Shown piece after piece: positions 1 through 7,034 of a stretch of 64,000 nt of DNA. Origin of the DNA: Ardenticatenaceae bacterium (GTDB lineage: Bacteria; Chloroflexota; Anaerolineae; Promineifilales; Promineifilaceae); assembly GCA_020634395.1 (NCBI GenBank), contig JACKBU010000003.1, forward strand, positions 62,001 to 126,000, in the 5' to 3' direction. Within the stretch, counting starts at the first letter, position 1. Every line of letters starts with the position of its first letter. The position numbers and the translations under genes were made by a program. The notes beneath the pieces are model-generated. The model had not been told where the DNA came from. It saw only the letters and a list, made by a program, of their open reading frames with translations, and ran no database searches.

Positions 1-807
1 GTCTGCTTCTTTGGGATCGATCAACCCCACCAGCGTGAGGCCGCCCGTTTCCGGGCGAAAATAGATGGCCTGCTCAAAATCGGCCACCACGGGGTGGACT
101 GCTTCTTCGCCGGGCGGCCGGCGGAAAAAAGAGACCTGGACCCGGCAGGGATCAATCGGCACGTCCACTCCGGCCAGCCGGGCGACCTGCGCCCCCCAGG
201 CGCCGGTGCAGTTCAGCACCAGCGGCGCGTCGAAAGCGCCTTTGCCGGTGTCCACGCCCTGTACCTTGCCACCGGCCAGCCGGATGCCCGTCACCGGCGT
301 ATCCTGGAAAATGGTCACGCCTAACCGGCGGGCAGCCTGGGCGTACGAAGTGACCGTGAGGTACGGATCGGCGTAGCCGCTTTGCGGCTCGTAGGCGGCG
401 ATCAGGGAAACGGCCGTGCGCAGTCCCGGCATCAATTTTTTCACTTCTTCCGGCGGGATCAGCCCGGTTTCGATGCCCACCCGGCGCTGCAAAGCGATGT
501 TGGCTTCCAGGCCGGCCTTATCTTTGGCGTCTACCACCAGAATAAACCCACACTGCGTAAAGCCGCATTCCCCGCCAACCACCTCCGCAAAGTTCTGGAA
601 AACCTGCAAGCTGTGGTAGGCCATACGCGCCGTCAGTTCATTGGAATAATGCTGGCGGATAATGGCCGAAGATTTGCCGCTCGGCCCTTCGCCAATGCTC
701 TTTTTCTCCAACAAAGCCACGCTTAAGCCGCGCTGTGCCAGTTGGAAAGCGGTGCTGCAGCCCATAATGCCGCCGCCAATTACAATCACATCAAAAGTTT
801 GAGCCAT
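1..807 (-). CDS. FAD-dependent oxidoreductase, DadA/glycine oxidase type (3' end outside window)
   Basis: Reads 269 codons leftwards from an ATG at 805-807 and runs off the window, so the C-terminus is missing. The start is followed at once by a dinucleotide-binding motif, DVIVIGGGIMGCSTA, with the GxGxxG fingerprint of the DAO family. Later stretches (SGKSSAIIRQHY near residue 45, a Gly-rich GLIDPKEAD at the cut) fit sarcosine/glycine oxidase or D-amino-acid dehydrogenase relatives that oxidise amines with FAD. A purine-rich GGAGG-like site (cctcc on the plus strand) lies just upstream of the ATG. The substrate cannot be told. Two ACGGCCGT-type octamers fall inside it. Confident of family, not of substrate. 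Confidence 0.85.
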   Translation of the reverse strand, partial: MAQTFDVIVIGGGIMGCSTAFQLAQRGLSVALLEKKSIGEGPSGKSSAIIRQHYSNELTARMAYHSLQVFQNFAEVVGGECGFTQCGFILVVDAKDKAGLEANIALQRRVGIETGLIPPEEVKKLMPGLRTAVSLIAAYEPQSGYADPYLTVTSYAQAARRLGVTIFQDTPVTGIRLAGGKVQGVDTGKGAFDAPLVLNCTGAWGAQVARLAGVDVPIDPCRVQVSFFRRPPGEEAVHPVVADFEQAIYFRPETGGLTLVGLIDPKEAD

Positions 808-853
808 CACAACCTCCGTGGATAAACTGGTTCGCTCTCCTTAACGATAAATT

Positions 854-1450
854 TTATTCCCGCAGCACAATATCCAGCCCTTTTAGCAGCGCCACAGCTT
901 CTGGCAGGGCAAACTTTGTTTTCTTCAGCCAATTTTGCTTTACGTCGATGGCGTAGTGGGTGGCATCATTAAAATCGGCCCCGGTCAAATCGCAGTTGAC
1001 AAAGCGGCTGCCGCTGAAATCGGTGCCGGTGAACACGGCCCCCGTAAAATCTACGTCCGAGAAGTCGGCTTCTTTGGCGGTGCATTCGGTCATGCGCAGC
1101 TTGGGCAGCTTGAGACCGGGGAAGAAGCTGTAGTTGAGGACGCATTGGTGGAAGGTAAACGGCCGTTTAATCCCAAATTTCGGCCAATGCGCCGCCGCCC
1201 AATCCACACCCACCAGTTTGCAGCGCACAAATTCCACCCCCTGGAATCCCGTCTCCGGAATCTGCGCCAGGCTCAGGTCACAGTCCGTAAAGGTACAGTC
1301 ATGAAAAACACAGCGGCGTAAAACCGCTTCCCGAAATGTGCAGTCCTGAAAGGCACAATCGTAAAACGCCCGGTCACTTAGCTCCTGCTGATCAAAACTT
1401 GCGCCGTGGAAGGTTTCGTCGTTGTATTCTGATTGGTTCAAATCCATCAT
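854..1450 (-). CDS. Pentapeptide-repeat protein
   Basis: A 198-residue protein made mostly of A(D/N)LXX-like pentapeptides: FYDCAFQDCTFREAVLRRCVF at the N-terminal third and ADFSDVDFTGAVFTGTDF in the C-terminal half. Such repeats fold into a right-handed quadrilateral beta helix; known members include Qnr-type gyrase-protecting proteins, but many have no known role. A longer reading from 1492 is possible, but AGGAGAAGG lies just before the ATG-ATG pair at 1450/1447, which decides the start in favour of one of these two. It is encoded divergently from the F420-type oxidoreductase. No catalytic motif is visible and no function is assigned. Confidence 0.8.
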   Translation of the reverse strand: MMDLNQSEYNDETFHGASFDQQELSDRAFYDCAFQDCTFREAVLRRCVFHDCTFTDCDLSLAQIPETGFQGVEFVRCKLVGVDWAAAHWPKFGIKRPFTFHQCVLNYSFFPGLKLPKLRMTECTAKEADFSDVDFTGAVFTGTDFSGSRFVNCDLTGADFNDATHYAIDVKQNWLKKTKFALPEAVALLKGLDIVLRE

Positions 1451-1546
1451 CCTTCTCCTGATACCGCTGTCGCTGTTAGACAATCCTGACAATCTCCTCT
1501 AAACTATCCATACTTAGCCATTTTCGCCACTTTTTTCGGAGGTTCG

Positions 1547-2572
1547 ATGAAATTTGACGTCACTTTGCTCTCTTTCGACCTGGGTGACATCCCGGCTTAC
1601 GCGCGGGCCGCCGAAGCGTTGGGTTTTGCTGGCTTTTGGCTGGCTGAAACCCAGTCCGACCCGTTCCTGGGGCTGGCCCTGGCGGCAGAGCATACGCAGA
1701 CCATCGACCTGGGCACGGCCATCGCCGTGGCCTTTGCGCGCAGCCCCACCGTCACGGCGATGATGGCCTGGAATATTGGCAGGCTGGCTAACGGCCGTTT
1801 CCATCTCGGCCTCGGTTCGCAGGTCAAAGCCCACAATGTGCTGCGCTACGGCGTCAAATGGGAAAAGCCCATCAAAAAGATGCGCGAAACCACCGAAGCC
1901 ATTCGTGCCGTGTGGCACTGCTGGCAAACCGGCGCGCCGTTGGACTACGTGGGCGAATTCTTCAAGCTCCAGCTCATGACGCCTTTCTTCAATCCCGGCC
2001 CCATCGCTCAGCCAAACATTCCCATCTACATTTCGGCCGTCAACGAGCAAATGCTGCGCCTGGCCGGAGAAACGGCCGACGGCGTGATGCTCCACGCGCT
2101 GCACAGCGTGCCCTACATTGAGGAATACGCCCTACCGCACATCAAAGATGGATTGGCCCGGCGCGGATTGGGGCGAGACGATTTTCAGATGGTAACGGCC
2201 GTTTTTGCCATCCCCACCGACGAACCAGAGTACGCGGCCTGGGCCAAAGCCCACGCCCAACAGCAAATCTCCTTTTACCTCAGCACACCCGCCTACCGCG
2301 TCCTGGCCGACCTGCACGGCTGGCACGATACGGCCGCGCAGCTCAGCCAGATGGCCCGTACCGGCCAATGGCACGCCATGCCCGCCCTCATCACCGACGA
2401 GATTCTGGACGTAATTGCCGTGCAGGGAACCTGGGCGGAATTACCGGGGATCATCGCGGGGAAATACGGCCGTCTCCTCGACCGTGTGAGCTACTACCTA
2501 CCCTTCATCCCCGGCCAAAACGATGCTGGCTGGCAGGCCAGCATTCGCGCTTTTCATCAACTGGCCGCCTAA
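1547..2572 (+). CDS. LLM class F420-dependent oxidoreductase (TIGR03617-like)
   Basis: 341 residues with the luciferase-like monooxygenase TIM barrel. The opening MKFDVTLLSFDL, the GFAGFWLAETQSDPF loop and the LGTAIAVAFARSPTVTAMMAW stretch are typical of the F420-binding branch, as is GRFHLGLGSQV near residue 90. These enzymes transfer hydride from reduced coenzyme F420 to unknown substrates; whether this genome makes F420 cannot be judged here. Start is supported by GGAGG eight bases upstream. It contains four ACGGCCGT octamers or near copies (for example at 1791 and 2195). Confidence 0.88.
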   Translation: MKFDVTLLSFDLGDIPAYARAAEALGFAGFWLAETQSDPFLGLALAAEHTQTIDLGTAIAVAFARSPTVTAMMAWNIGRLANGRFHLGLGSQVKAHNVLRYGVKWEKPIKKMRETTEAIRAVWHCWQTGAPLDYVGEFFKLQLMTPFFNPGPIAQPNIPIYISAVNEQMLRLAGETADGVMLHALHSVPYIEEYALPHIKDGLARRGLGRDDFQMVTAVFAIPTDEPEYAAWAKAHAQQQISFYLSTPAYRVLADLHGWHDTAAQLSQMARTGQWHAMPALITDEILDVIAVQGTWAELPGIIAGKYGRLLDRVSYYLPFIPGQNDAGWQASIRAFHQLAA

Positions 2573-2601
2573 AGCCGCGCCACGGCCGTGGCTACCCTGC
2601 C

Positions 2602-2630
2602 TTGACCCATCGTCTCCCCTTCTGTACCAT
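2602..2630 (+). promoter_or_regulatory. Candidate sigma-70 promoter of mscL
   Basis: TTGACC at 2602-2607, a 17-base spacer, and TACCAT at 2625-2630. It lies in the gap between the F420-type oxidoreductase and mscL, placing the transcript start about 45 bases before the GTG. Confidence 0.4.
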
Positions 2631-2682
2631 AGTCGCCATAGCCTGTTTGATGAATACACTTATGGTTTTCAAGGAGTGAAAA

Positions 2683-3069
2683 GTGCTAAAAGAGTTTAGA
2701 GATTTTATAAATCGGGGGAACGTCATAGATCTGGCTGTAGCTGTAGTCTTGGGAACCGCTTTTGGAGCCATTGTCAACTCCCTCGTAAACGACCTGATCA
2801 TGCCGCTTATCGGCATTTTGTTAGGCGGCATCGACTTCACTTCACTGTCCATACAAGTAGGTAGTGCCACACTCGCCTATGGCAATTTCATCCAGGCAGT
2901 CATCAACTTCCTCGTCATCGCCTTCGCCATCTTCCTCATCGTGCGCAGCTACAACAACCTGCAAAAGCAAGAGGAAGAAACCCCGCCCGCCCCGCCAGAA
3001 CCCTCCGCCGAAGAAAAACTGCTGGCCGAAATCCGCGATTTGCTGAAAGTGAAGAAAGAGGTGAGGTGA
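2683..3069 (+). CDS. mscL: Large-conductance mechanosensitive channel MscL
   Basis: 128 residues, the normal MscL length. The N-terminal amphipathic helix LKEFRDFINRGNVIDLAVAVV, the pore-lining TM1 with AVVLGTAFGAIVNSLV, TM2 at about 66-90 (FIQAVINFLVIAFAIFLIV) and a charged cytoplasmic tail rich in E and P (EEETPPAPPEPSAEEKLL) are all in order. The channel opens under membrane tension to release solutes after hypo-osmotic shock. Start is a GTG with AAGGAG six bases upstream. It stands alone between hairpin-bearing gaps. Confidence 0.95.
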   Translation: MLKEFRDFINRGNVIDLAVAVVLGTAFGAIVNSLVNDLIMPLIGILLGGIDFTSLSIQVGSATLAYGNFIQAVINFLVIAFAIFLIVRSYNNLQKQEEETPPAPPEPSAEEKLLAEIRDLLKVKKEVR

Positions 3070-3082
3070 TCACGTTGCCCCG

Positions 3083-3116
3083 TAGTCGAATAGCCGGGTG
3101 CCCGGCTACTTGACTA
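3083..3116. repeat. Short-unit inverted repeat between mscL and acyl-CoA dehydrogenase
   Basis: Left arm 3083-3098 (tagtcgaatagccggg) pairs with right arm 3101-3116 (cccggctacttgacta) around a two-base loop, with two mismatches. The tagtc/gacta words are the same family as the tract at 12742-12835. Confidence 0.75.
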
Positions 3117-3142
3117 ATCGGCTACAAAACCGGGAGTCAGCC

Positions 3143-4315
3143 ATGTCATCAATTTACTTTAATGACGAACACGAAGCCTTTCGCCAGATGGTGCGCAAGT
3201 TCGTCGAGACCGAAATTAATCCCTACGTTGAGGAATGGGAAGCCGCCGGCCTTTTCCCCGCCCACGACCTGTTCAAGAAAATGGGCAATCTAGGCTTGCT
3301 AGGACTGACCTACCCGGAAGAATTCGGCGGCGGCGGGGTGGATTACTGGTATCAGACCGTGCTCATGGAAGAAATTGGCCGCGCCGACGCTGCCGGACCA
3401 CCGCTGGGCATCGCCGTGCAAACCGATATGGCGACACCTGCCCTGGCCGAAAACGGCTCCGATGCCCTGAAGCGCGAATACCTGACCCCGGCCATCGCCG
3501 GCGACCTGGTTGCCTCCATCGCCATCAGCGAACCAGGCGCCGGCTCCGATGTGGCCGCCATCAAAACCTGGGCACGCCGCGATGGGGACGATTACCTCAT
3601 CAACGGCTCCAAAATGTGGATTACCAACGGCACGCAGGCCGATTTTCTCTGTCTGCTGGCCCGCACCAGCGACGAAAGGGGCTTTCGCGGCATGTCGCTG
3701 TTTGTCGTGCCCACGGATCGCCCGGGCTTTGACGTGAGCAAAAAACTGGACAAGCTGGGCCATCGCAGCAGCGATACGGCCATCCTGACCTTCGACGATG
3801 TGCGCGTGCCGGAAGCTAACCGCATTGGGCCGGAAGGCATGGGCTTCATCCTGCAAATGCGCCAGTTCCAGCGCGAACGATTGGCGGGCACGCTGATGGG
3901 CATCAGCGGCATGGAAAGAGCGATCCGGCGCACCATTGCCTACTGCCGTGAGCGAGAAACATTCGGCCAGCCGTTGATCGACAACCAGTACATCCACTTC
4001 CGCATTGCCGAGCTGCTAACGGAGGTGGAGGCGCTGCGCCAGCTTGCCTACCACTGCGTGCGTCTCTACATCGCCGGTGAGGATGTGACCAAGGAAGTGT
4101 CGATGGCTAAGCTGAAAGGCGGCCGTTTATCCCGCGAGGTGGCCGACACGTGCTTGCAGTTTCACGGCGGCATGGGCTACGTGGAAGAGTACCCGATGGC
4201 CCGCTACTTCCGCGACAGCCGCCTCATGTCTATCGGCGGCGGCGCGGATGAAATCATGCTGGGCATCATCGCCAAGTATGAGGACATTTTGCCGCGCAGG
4301 AAGAAAAGCAGTTGA
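3143..4315 (+). CDS. Acyl-CoA dehydrogenase (citronellyl/isovaleryl-CoA-like)
   Basis: 390 residues of the three-domain acyl-CoA dehydrogenase fold: FAD-site motif AISEPGAGSDVAAI, WITNGTQADF, and C-terminal LQFHGGMGYVEEYPMARYFRDSR. The usual catalytic Glu of the YEGTSE motif is missing; the segment reads SIGGGADEIM. A Glu is present in FQRERLAG, where isovaleryl- and citronellyl-type enzymes are known to carry their base. The upstream GTG at 3098 lies inside a hairpin; ATG 3143 has GGGAG seven bases before it and is preferred. With the enoyl-CoA hydratase and carboxylase alpha subunit downstream it suggests leucine or branched acyl/terpenoid degradation, passing electrons to ETF. Confidence 0.9.
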   Translation: MSSIYFNDEHEAFRQMVRKFVETEINPYVEEWEAAGLFPAHDLFKKMGNLGLLGLTYPEEFGGGGVDYWYQTVLMEEIGRADAAGPPLGIAVQTDMATPALAENGSDALKREYLTPAIAGDLVASIAISEPGAGSDVAAIKTWARRDGDDYLINGSKMWITNGTQADFLCLLARTSDERGFRGMSLFVVPTDRPGFDVSKKLDKLGHRSSDTAILTFDDVRVPEANRIGPEGMGFILQMRQFQRERLAGTLMGISGMERAIRRTIAYCRERETFGQPLIDNQYIHFRIAELLTEVEALRQLAYHCVRLYIAGEDVTKEVSMAKLKGGRLSREVADTCLQFHGGMGYVEEYPMARYFRDSRLMSIGGGADEIMLGIIAKYEDILPRRKKSS

Positions 4316-4322
4316 AAGTAGA

Positions 4323-4382
4323 TAGTTGATAGTGGATAGACTACTTCTTCACCAACAACTATCAACTCCCCACTATCAACTA
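4323..4382. repeat. Short-unit inverted repeat, unit tagttgata
   Basis: A perfect 13-base inverted repeat: TAGTTGATAGTGG at 4323-4335 and its complement at 4370-4382. Extra partial units (aactatcaact) lie inside the loop. It fills the gap between the acyl-CoA dehydrogenase and the enoyl-CoA hydratase genes and has no T-run, so it is not a classic terminator. Confidence 0.85.
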
Positions 4383-4393
4383 ACAACAAATCC

Positions 4394-5185
4394 ATGTACG
4401 AAACCCTGGAAATCACCAAAACAGGCAGTGTGGCCTTTGTAAATTTGAACCGGCCGGCGGCGCGGAACGCCATGAACCGGCAAATGGTGCAGGATTTATT
4501 GGATTATTTCCGGGCCATCCGCGACGACCGGTCTATTCGTGTGGTTGTGCTGGGAGCCAACGGCCCGGTCTTCTGCGCCGGCGGTGACATCAAGGAGATG
4601 CAGGCCGGCTTTACCGAGGACGAGGCCACGCAGGTGGGGCATGTGCGCACGTTTGACGAGATGCTCACGGCCGTTTCCACCGCCCCGCAAGTCACCCTGG
4701 CCCGCATCCACGGCCCGGCGCTCGGCGGCGGCGTGGGCCTGGTCTGTGTCACCGACATAGCCGTGGCCGCCGAGGAGGCCAGCCTGGGCCTGCCCGAAGT
4801 GCAGTTGGGTCTGGTTCCGGCCGTTATTTCGCCGTATGTGGTGGCGCGGGTAGGGCTGGCTAAGGCGCGCCAGCTCATGCTCACCGGCGCACGGCTAAAC
4901 GGCCGTGAAGCTGCCGCCGCCGGACTCGTGACGACGGCCGTACAACCTGATAAACTTGACGGCGCGGTCTTGGAAATTGTCAATGCCGTTTTGCAAGCTT
5001 CACCGCAAGCCCTGGCCGCCTGTAAAGATCTGCTCCTTGCTGTGAGCGACAAGCCCCCGGCAGAAACGGCCGTAACCCGCGTACAAACCTTACAGCGCCT
5101 GCGCACCAGCGCTGAAGGGCAGGAAGGCCTGCTGGCCTTTGTGCAAAAACGGCCGCCCGGTTGGGTAGAAAAAATCGAAGATTAG
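4394..5185 (+). CDS. Enoyl-CoA hydratase/isomerase family protein
   Basis: 263 residues of the crotonase fold. The oxyanion-hole motif VFCAGGDIKEMQ (about 58-69) and HGPALGGGVGLV (about 104-115) are clear, followed by LGLPEVQLGLVPAVISPYV, where the second catalytic Glu of hydratases is expected. Hydratase, methylglutaconyl-CoA hydratase or a related activity is possible. It follows an acyl-CoA dehydrogenase on the same strand, and the carboxylase alpha subunit lies further down, as in leucine or acyclic-terpene catabolic operons (known family pattern; inference here). Three ACGGCCGT octamers lie in its second half. Confidence 0.88.
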   Translation: MYETLEITKTGSVAFVNLNRPAARNAMNRQMVQDLLDYFRAIRDDRSIRVVVLGANGPVFCAGGDIKEMQAGFTEDEATQVGHVRTFDEMLTAVSTAPQVTLARIHGPALGGGVGLVCVTDIAVAAEEASLGLPEVQLGLVPAVISPYVVARVGLAKARQLMLTGARLNGREAAAAGLVTTAVQPDKLDGAVLEIVNAVLQASPQALAACKDLLLAVSDKPPAETAVTRVQTLQRLRTSAEGQEGLLAFVQKRPPGWVEKIED

Positions 5186-5256
5186 AGATTAGAGGTTGCT
5201 GGAAATTATGACCGTTGCCATTCTCAATCTCCAATAACCAATCTCCAATCTCCTTA
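5183..5256. repeat. Short-unit repeat tract, units gattagag and ccaatctc
   Basis: Two gattagag units at the left are followed by ccaataaccaatctccaatctcc on the right. The 16-mer at 5238-5253 is the reverse complement of the ggagattggagattgg run found inside the megasynthase gene at about 18127-18157. Confidence 0.75.
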
Positions 5257-5270
5257 TTTTGGAGGAACCA

Positions 5271-6233
5271 GTGTCACAAATTCGCGTCGTTCGTTCATTT
5301 GTCGCCGGATCGGCCCTGGCCGAGATAATCAACCAGGAATACGATTTAGAAGATGCCCTGAGCTGTAAATTATTCAGCAAAATGCTGCGCACTCAGGATA
5401 ATGACCATTACAAAGTTGTGGCCGGGGGGCAAAAGTACGTCGCCCGCGTGTATCAACTAGGCGATCACCTGCGCCGTCAACAGTCGGATTACGAGTATGA
5501 ACTGGACTGGCTAAACTTCCTTAAGGAGCAGGGGCTGCCGGTTTCTTACCCGCTGCGGCGCAAAGACGGCCGTTTCCTGGGCAGCCTGGAAGCGCCCGAA
5601 GGCCGGCGCTACTATGCCGTGTTCAGCTTTGCCAACGGGGCGCCCATGGACATCAATTCCGAAGAACAGCTCTTCACCCTCGGCGCCTATATGGCCAAAA
5701 TCCACGTCATTTCCAACGAGTACCAGGCCCCTTATGAACGGCAAAAAATGGATCTCGACTTCCTGGTAGATCGGCCGATCGCCCGCATCAAGCGCGCCTG
5801 GGGCAACGACCCCGACCACATGGACGATTTGGACCTGCTGATCACTTCGGCTGAAGAAGCGAAACAGGAAATTCTAGAAATTATCAACAACCCCGAACAC
5901 ACGCCGGACGGCTGGGGTCCGATTGGCGGTGATTTCCACAGCACCAACGCCTTCTTCACCAATGACATGTCACCCACGTTCTTTAATTTTGACCTGTGCG
6001 GTCCGGGCTGGCGCGCCTACGACATCGCCGCCTTTTTACAGAACACCGACCTGATCAACCGCTCAGAAAGCCAGGCGGAGGCGTTTTTTGCGGGATATTA
6101 TTCGGAACGGCCGTTATCCAACAACGAGCACGCCGCCATCTCCCCCCTCCTCACCATCCGCCGCATTTGGCTCACCGGCACCTTCACCCGCGACGACATC
6201 CCCGTCGGCTACTCGTTCATCGCCCCCGCCTGA
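5271..6233 (+). CDS. Aminoglycoside phosphotransferase/HipA-like kinase-fold protein (RdoA-like)
   Basis: 320 residues with a protein-kinase-like APH fold. The N-lobe carries YKVVAGGQKYVARVY and the C-lobe the paired active-site motifs GGDFHSTNAFF and NFDLCGPGWRAYDIAAF, matching HGDxHxxN and DFDxxxxGxxxxDLA of the APH family. Relatives phosphorylate small molecules or, as in RdoA/SrkA, proteins; the substrate here is unknown. GTG 5271 is chosen because GGAGG lies six bases upstream; the TTG at 5259 overlaps that site. Octamer ACGGCCGT occurs twice. Confidence 0.8.
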   Translation: MSQIRVVRSFVAGSALAEIINQEYDLEDALSCKLFSKMLRTQDNDHYKVVAGGQKYVARVYQLGDHLRRQQSDYEYELDWLNFLKEQGLPVSYPLRRKDGRFLGSLEAPEGRRYYAVFSFANGAPMDINSEEQLFTLGAYMAKIHVISNEYQAPYERQKMDLDFLVDRPIARIKRAWGNDPDHMDDLDLLITSAEEAKQEILEIINNPEHTPDGWGPIGGDFHSTNAFFTNDMSPTFFNFDLCGPGWRAYDIAAFLQNTDLINRSESQAEAFFAGYYSERPLSNNEHAAISPLLTIRRIWLTGTFTRDDIPVGYSFIAPA

Positions 6234-6272
6234 AAGCTTGGCCAGTAGACCATTCTGGGAAAGGTGAAAGCT

Positions 6273-6542
6273 ATGAATTTGCAAGAGATTTTGCTGGACA
6301 TTCATGCACTTGAGGAAGAATTATTAGATTTTGAGCGCAAGTATGGCATTCGCTCGGAAACGTTTTATGCTGCCTACATGAATGGGGAAGAACCGGAAGA
6401 CGAAAGTTGGGTATTGGATTTTGGCGAGTGGGCGAGCATTTATCGCACTTGGCTGGCCAGGCAGGCAGAATATCGCAATGAAATACAGCACATTCAAAAG
6501 CAATCTCCCAGCTTAATTGGTCTGGTCCGGGTCGCTGCATGA
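6273..6542 (+). CDS. Probable antitoxin of a TumE-type toxin-antitoxin pair
   Basis: 89 residues, acidic and helical: LQEILLDIHALEEELLDFERKYG, then WVLDFGEWASIYRTWLARQ. It precedes and overlaps the TumE-like gene by four bases (ATGA), the usual antitoxin-first arrangement. A GTG at 6264 is an alternative start, but ATG 6273 is better spaced from AAAGG. The pair is lower in GC than its neighbours and contains no ACGGCCGT octamer, unlike nearly all surrounding genes, which hints at recent acquisition. The role is inferred from position and size; I do not recognise a named domain with confidence. Confidence 0.6.
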   Translation: MNLQEILLDIHALEEELLDFERKYGIRSETFYAAYMNGEEPEDESWVLDFGEWASIYRTWLARQAEYRNEIQHIQKQSPSLIGLVRVAA

Positions 6543-6976
6543 GTAACCCACTGCGCACAATCGAAGACTACGAGTTATTCATCTACTCGCTGGCTGACAC
6601 GTTTCCCAGTGTTACAAAGTCAACCGTTACCTTCGTGCGCCGAGGGATGTCATTGGCTCGTGTTGCGGGCGAAATCCATTTTGCGCAAGGTGTGCGCCTG
6701 GTCATTCGCGAACGCGTTTTGTATCATCGCCTGCCGGCGGTGATTGATTGGTATGGTTACGAAGTCTGGCAGGGTAACAAGAAATTATATTGGTATGATT
6801 CGCAACCCCATCCTCATGATCCCTCTCTGCAAAGCACCCATCCACATCATAAACACGTCCCACCAGACATAAAACACAATCGCATTCCCGCCCCAGACAT
6901 GCGCTTTGACCAACCCAATATCCCTGCTCTCATTCGCGAGATCGAACAACTTATTCATGAAAGTTCTCAGGCTTGA
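6539..6976 (+). CDS. TumE-like (DUF6516) toxin
   Basis: 145 residues. Features typical of DUF6516/TumE proteins: an early strand-rich half (VTFVRRGMSLARVAGEIHF, RLVIRERVLYHRLPAVIDWYGYEVWQGN), then WYDSQPHPHDP, a His-rich PHHKHVPP segment and a closing helix IPALIREIEQLI. TumE family proteins are described as toxins paired with a small upstream antitoxin; the target here is unknown. Translationally coupled to the preceding gene by a four-base overlap. The His cluster could bind metal or nucleotide, which is speculative. Confidence 0.65.
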   Translation: MSNPLRTIEDYELFIYSLADTFPSVTKSTVTFVRRGMSLARVAGEIHFAQGVRLVIRERVLYHRLPAVIDWYGYEVWQGNKKLYWYDSQPHPHDPSLQSTHPHHKHVPPDIKHNRIPAPDMRFDQPNIPALIREIEQLIHESSQA

Positions 6977-6997
6977 ACGTTATGCTTTTTGCTTTAC

Positions 6998-7018
6998 CTC
7001 TGCGCCTTGGCGTTAAAT
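6998..7018. repeat. CTCTGCG-CTTGGCGTTAAAT repeat word
   Basis: The sequence ctctgcgccttggcgttaaat just before the carboxylase gene is a variant of ctctgcgtctctgcgttaaa found inside the megasynthase gene at 16130-16155. One copy intergenic and one coding. Confidence 0.55.
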
Positions 7019-7034
7019 TTCGATTGAGGGAGCC

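Noticed and set aside
3098..3142. N-terminal extension of the acyl-CoA dehydrogenase from GTG 3098
   Set aside because: Lies in the intergenic inverted repeat; ATG 3143 has a proper ribosome-binding site.
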